From contig CAYYEL010000051.1 of NCBI GenBank assembly GCA_964470845.1, forward strand, positions 1-16,127: DNA of 16,127 bases, given 5' to 3'. Positions 13,820 through 16,127 of this stretch are shown here, in pieces. The stretch is from HGM04593 sp964470845 (GTDB lineage Bacteria > Bacteroidota > Bacteroidia > Bacteroidales > Bacteroidaceae). A model generated the notes under the pieces. The model was not told where the DNA came from, did no database searches, and saw nothing but the letters and a program-made list of their open reading frames with translations. The position numbers and the translations under genes were made by a program. Every line of letters begins with the position of its first letter. The stretch's first letter is position 1.

Positions 13820-16054
13820 ATGCCACTGTTTGCCGACGTAATATTGCCGTTGCCATTAGCCTCGACCTTTACCTACAGCATCGCCCCCGAGGAGAGGGAG
13901 CGCATTGCCGTGGGCTCTCGTGTGAGCGTTCCGCTGGGCAAGAGCAAACACTACACGGCACTTGTGGCACGTCTGCACGACGAAGCACCCACAGAATACA
14001 GCGTCCGCCCCATTAGCGAGCTTCTTGACGAGACACCTATTGTACTACCCACACAGACAAAATTGTGGGAATGGATAGCCCGATACTATCTGTGCTCGCC
14101 GGGTGAAATTTTCAAGGCTGCCGTGCCGCAAGGTCTCAAAGGAGAGTTTAAGCCAAAGACCGAGCAGCGCATACGCCTCTCGGCACACTATAAAAACCCC
14201 ACCGCACAGAACCTTATTCTACAAACACTCTCACGTGCACCGCGACAGAAGCGTCTGCTTGCCACCTATCTGCAAATAACCGAAGATGGCGGCGAGATTG
14301 CCCGCCACACACTCATAGAGCGTGCCGAGGTTGCCCCCAATATCTGCAAAGAGCTTATCGACAAGGGAATTTTCGAGTGCTACGAGGTTGAAATTGGACG
14401 TCTGAACACCAACTGCCACGCCGTCGCCCCCGAGAACAGCCTCAACGAAGCACAGCAAACAGCACTCGAACAGATAAACGAGAGCTTCACGAATAAGAAT
14501 GTTACACTGCTGCACGGCGTTACCTCGGCCGGAAAAACCGAAGTATATATTCACCTCATAAAACAAGCTGTTGAGCGTGGCGAGCAGGTGCTGTATATGC
14601 TCCCCGAAATAGCCCTCACAAAACAGATAACCGAGCGCCTGCGCAGGGTGTTTGGCAACCGCATAGGCCTTTATCACTCGAAATTCTCCGATGCCGAGCG
14701 CGTCGAAATATGGAAAAAACAATTGGGCGGCGAGCCTTACGACATTATCCTCGGGGTGCGTTCATCTATATTTTTGCCATTCAAGCGTTTAGGGCTTGTA
14801 ATTGTCGATGAGGAACACGAGAACAGTTACAAGCAACAAGAGCCTGCCCCACGTTACAATGCACGCAACGCAGCCATTGTACTCGCCTCGCTCTTTGGCG
14901 CAAAGACCCTTTTAGGCACGGCTACCCCCGCAATAGACACATTCTACAATGCAACCACCGGGAAATATGGCCTTGTGAACCTCAATCGCCGCTACCGTTC
15001 GCTGCAACTGCCACACATCGAGGTTGTCGATATTCAAGACCTGTCGCGTCGCAAGAGGATGACAGGCATTTTTTCCGACCCCTTGGTCGAAGCAATGAGC
15101 ACGGCGCTGAAAGAGAAGCAGCAGATTATCCTTTTTCAGAACCGCCGAGGCTACTCGCCCCTGCTCGAATGTCGCACCTGTGGCTGGGTGCCCCGCTGCA
15201 AACACTGCGACGTAAGCCTCACACTGCATAAAAGCGCAGGGAAACTAACCTGCCACTATTGCGGCTACACAATTCCCGCCCCCAAAATGTGCCCCAACTG
15301 CGAGGAAAGCAATTTTATGAATCTCGGCTACGGTACCGAAAAAATAGAGGACGAGCTTCAAAAAATCTTCCCCGAGGCACGTATAACACGTATGGATCTC
15401 GACACCACGCGCACCCGCAGCGCATACGAGAGCATAATAAACGACTTTCAGCAAGGACGCAGCGATATTTTAATCGGCACACAGATGGTGTCCAAGGGAC
15501 TCGACTTTGACAATGTATCGGTCGTTGGCATCCTAAACGCCGATACACTGCTCAACTACCCCGATTTTCGTGCCTCGGAGCGAGCTTTCCAGCTAATGGC
15601 ACAGGTAGCCGGGCGCGCCGGGCGCGGACAAGGACAAGGAAAGGTCTTTTTGCAGACACGACAACCCGATAATCCCATTATCCCGCTGATTGTCGGCAAC
15701 AACTATATACAATTCTACGACAATCAGCTATCCGAGCGTATGCTGTTCCATTATCCACCATTCCATCGGTTGATTTACGTATATATGAAGCATCGCGACG
15801 CACGCATTTTAGATGAATTTTCCGAGCTTATGGGGCACCGTATGCGCCAGACATTCGCGCACCGGGTGCTGGGCCCCGACCTTCCGCCCGTTGCTCGCGT
15901 GCAACAGCAATTCATACGCAAAATAGTGCTTAAAGTAGAAAGCGCCCTGTCGCAGTATCGCATAAACGAAGCACTTGTGGCGCTGCAACAAGAACTTCTT
16001 GCCGACAAGCGCTATAAAAGCATCACAATGTACTACGACGTTGACCCGCTGTAA
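13820..16054 (+). CDS. priA: Replication-restart primosomal helicase PriA
   Basis: A superfamily-2 DNA helicase of 744 residues that recognises stalled or repaired forks and reloads the replicative helicase. The start at 13820 (MPLFADVILPLPL) opens the 3'-DNA-end-binding domain as in other PriA proteins. An upstream in-frame ATG at 13775 lies inside the preceding gene and is less likely. Visible landmarks are Walker A G-V-T-S-A-G-K-T (about 233-240), P-E-I-A-L-T just after, and G-V-R-S-S-I-F-L-P-F followed by the Walker B DEEH (330-333). The zinc-binding insertion has eight cysteines in four pairs (CRTC, CKHC, CHYC, CPNC; about 451-494). Helicase motifs G-T-Q-M-V-S-K-G-L-D-F-D and Q-V-A-G-R-A-G-R complete the core. 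All functional residues appear intact. It is probably co-transcribed with the channel gene upstream and the partial gene downstream. Confidence 0.97.
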   Translation: MPLFADVILPLPLASTFTYSIAPEERERIAVGSRVSVPLGKSKHYTALVARLHDEAPTEYSVRPISELLDETPIVLPTQTKLWEWIARYYLCSPGEIFKAAVPQGLKGEFKPKTEQRIRLSAHYKNPTAQNLILQTLSRAPRQKRLLATYLQITEDGGEIARHTLIERAEVAPNICKELIDKGIFECYEVEIGRLNTNCHAVAPENSLNEAQQTALEQINESFTNKNVTLLHGVTSAGKTEVYIHLIKQAVERGEQVLYMLPEIALTKQITERLRRVFGNRIGLYHSKFSDAERVEIWKKQLGGEPYDIILGVRSSIFLPFKRLGLVIVDEEHENSYKQQEPAPRYNARNAAIVLASLFGAKTLLGTATPAIDTFYNATTGKYGLVNLNRRYRSLQLPHIEVVDIQDLSRRKRMTGIFSDPLVEAMSTALKEKQQIILFQNRRGYSPLLECRTCGWVPRCKHCDVSLTLHKSAGKLTCHYCGYTIPAPKMCPNCEESNFMNLGYGTEKIEDELQKIFPEARITRMDLDTTRTRSAYESIINDFQQGRSDILIGTQMVSKGLDFDNVSVVGILNADTLLNYPDFRASERAFQLMAQVAGRAGRGQGQGKVFLQTRQPDNPIIPLIVGNNYIQFYDNQLSERMLFHYPPFHRLIYVYMKHRDARILDEFSELMGHRMRQTFAHRVLGPDLPPVARVQQQFIRKIVLKVESALSQYRINEALVALQQELLADKRYKSITMYYDVDPL

Positions 16055-16058
16055 AACA

Positions 16059-16127
16059 ATGAATCGACAAACTGTTTTCCATACTGTCAAGATAGAAGTG
16101 CAACAAAATTCCCTCCTTGCTCACGAC
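16059..16127 (+). CDS. Start of an unidentified gene, truncated by the window end
   Basis: An ATG five bases after the priA stop opens a frame of 23 codons that runs to the end of the window (begins MNRQTVFHTVKIEV). The spacing suggests it is the next gene in the same operon. There is no signal peptide in the visible part, and the sequence is too short to name a family. Confidence 0.4.
   Translation, partial: MNRQTVFHTVKIEVQQNSLLAHD

Noticed and set aside
14516..14539. PriA Walker A reads G-V-T-S-A-G-K-T instead of the commoner G-V-T-G-S-G-K-T
   Set aside because: The essential G-K-T is intact, and to my recollection Ser-containing variants of this loop are usual in Bacteroidota PriA, so it does not suggest lost activity.
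1..16127. CRISPR arrays, tRNA or rRNA genes, insertion sequences, phage or defence genes
   Set aside because: No spaced direct repeats, cloverleaf-like segments, transposase or integrase motifs, or terminal repeats with target duplications were seen on reading both strands.

Overview
The window comes from a member of the Bacteroidota, most likely the order Bacteroidales. The evidence is a complete porP-K-L-M-N (gldK-L-M-N) gene run for the type IX secretion system (T9SS), found only in this phylum; start codons preceded by A-rich sequence rather than Shine-Dalgarno motifs; promoter candidates of the Bacteroides type (TAnnTTTG at -7); and exported proteins whose signal peptides mostly end in A-Q. 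A genus cannot be assigned from this sequence alone.

Left part (1-4999). A forward gene for an exported DUF2059-like protein (108-971) faces a three-gene reverse operon across a shared hairpin terminator (1017-1049). Read from its promoter side, the operon is tolC-type outer-membrane channel (4999-3686), HlyD/EmrA-type adaptor (3673-2642), then a 14-TM MFS pump of the EmrB/DHA2 type (2640-1066). Together they make a tripartite efflux pump spanning both membranes. No regulator gene lies beside it, but a 26-bp perfect palindrome lies 42 bases upstream of its first gene.

Central divergent intergenic region (5000-5724). This is 725 bases of AT-rich sequence with no convincing gene. It holds several inverted repeats: the 26-bp palindrome, a 25-bp-stem hairpin placed where no annotated transcript should end, and a 14-bp perfect palindrome on the T9SS side.

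T9SS core operon (5725-11590). porP (outer-membrane barrel), porK (lipoprotein ring, FGE-like fold), porL and porM (inner-membrane proton-driven motor) and porN (ring partner of PorK) are all intact and tightly packed: a 4-base overlap, then gaps of 42, 24 and 32 bases. They form the known energising and ring part of the T9SS. The translocon (Sov/SprA), PorV, PorT, PorU and the PorXY regulators are not in the window.

Right part (11591-16127). A monocistronic small outer-membrane beta-barrel gene (11835-12440) has its own Bacteroides-type promoter overlapped by one of two identical palindromes, and its own terminator (12489-12531). Then come a YbdG-like MscS-family mechanosensitive channel (12610-13806), the replication-restart helicase PriA (13820-16054), and the first 23 codons of another gene running off the end; these three are probably co-transcribed.

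No unknown multi-gene system is evident: the coding content is recognisable core or accessory Bacteroidota machinery. The least explained material is non-coding: the palindromes and hairpins in 5000-5724 and at 11739-11780, plus a duplicated glycine-rich segment inside the PorL linker.
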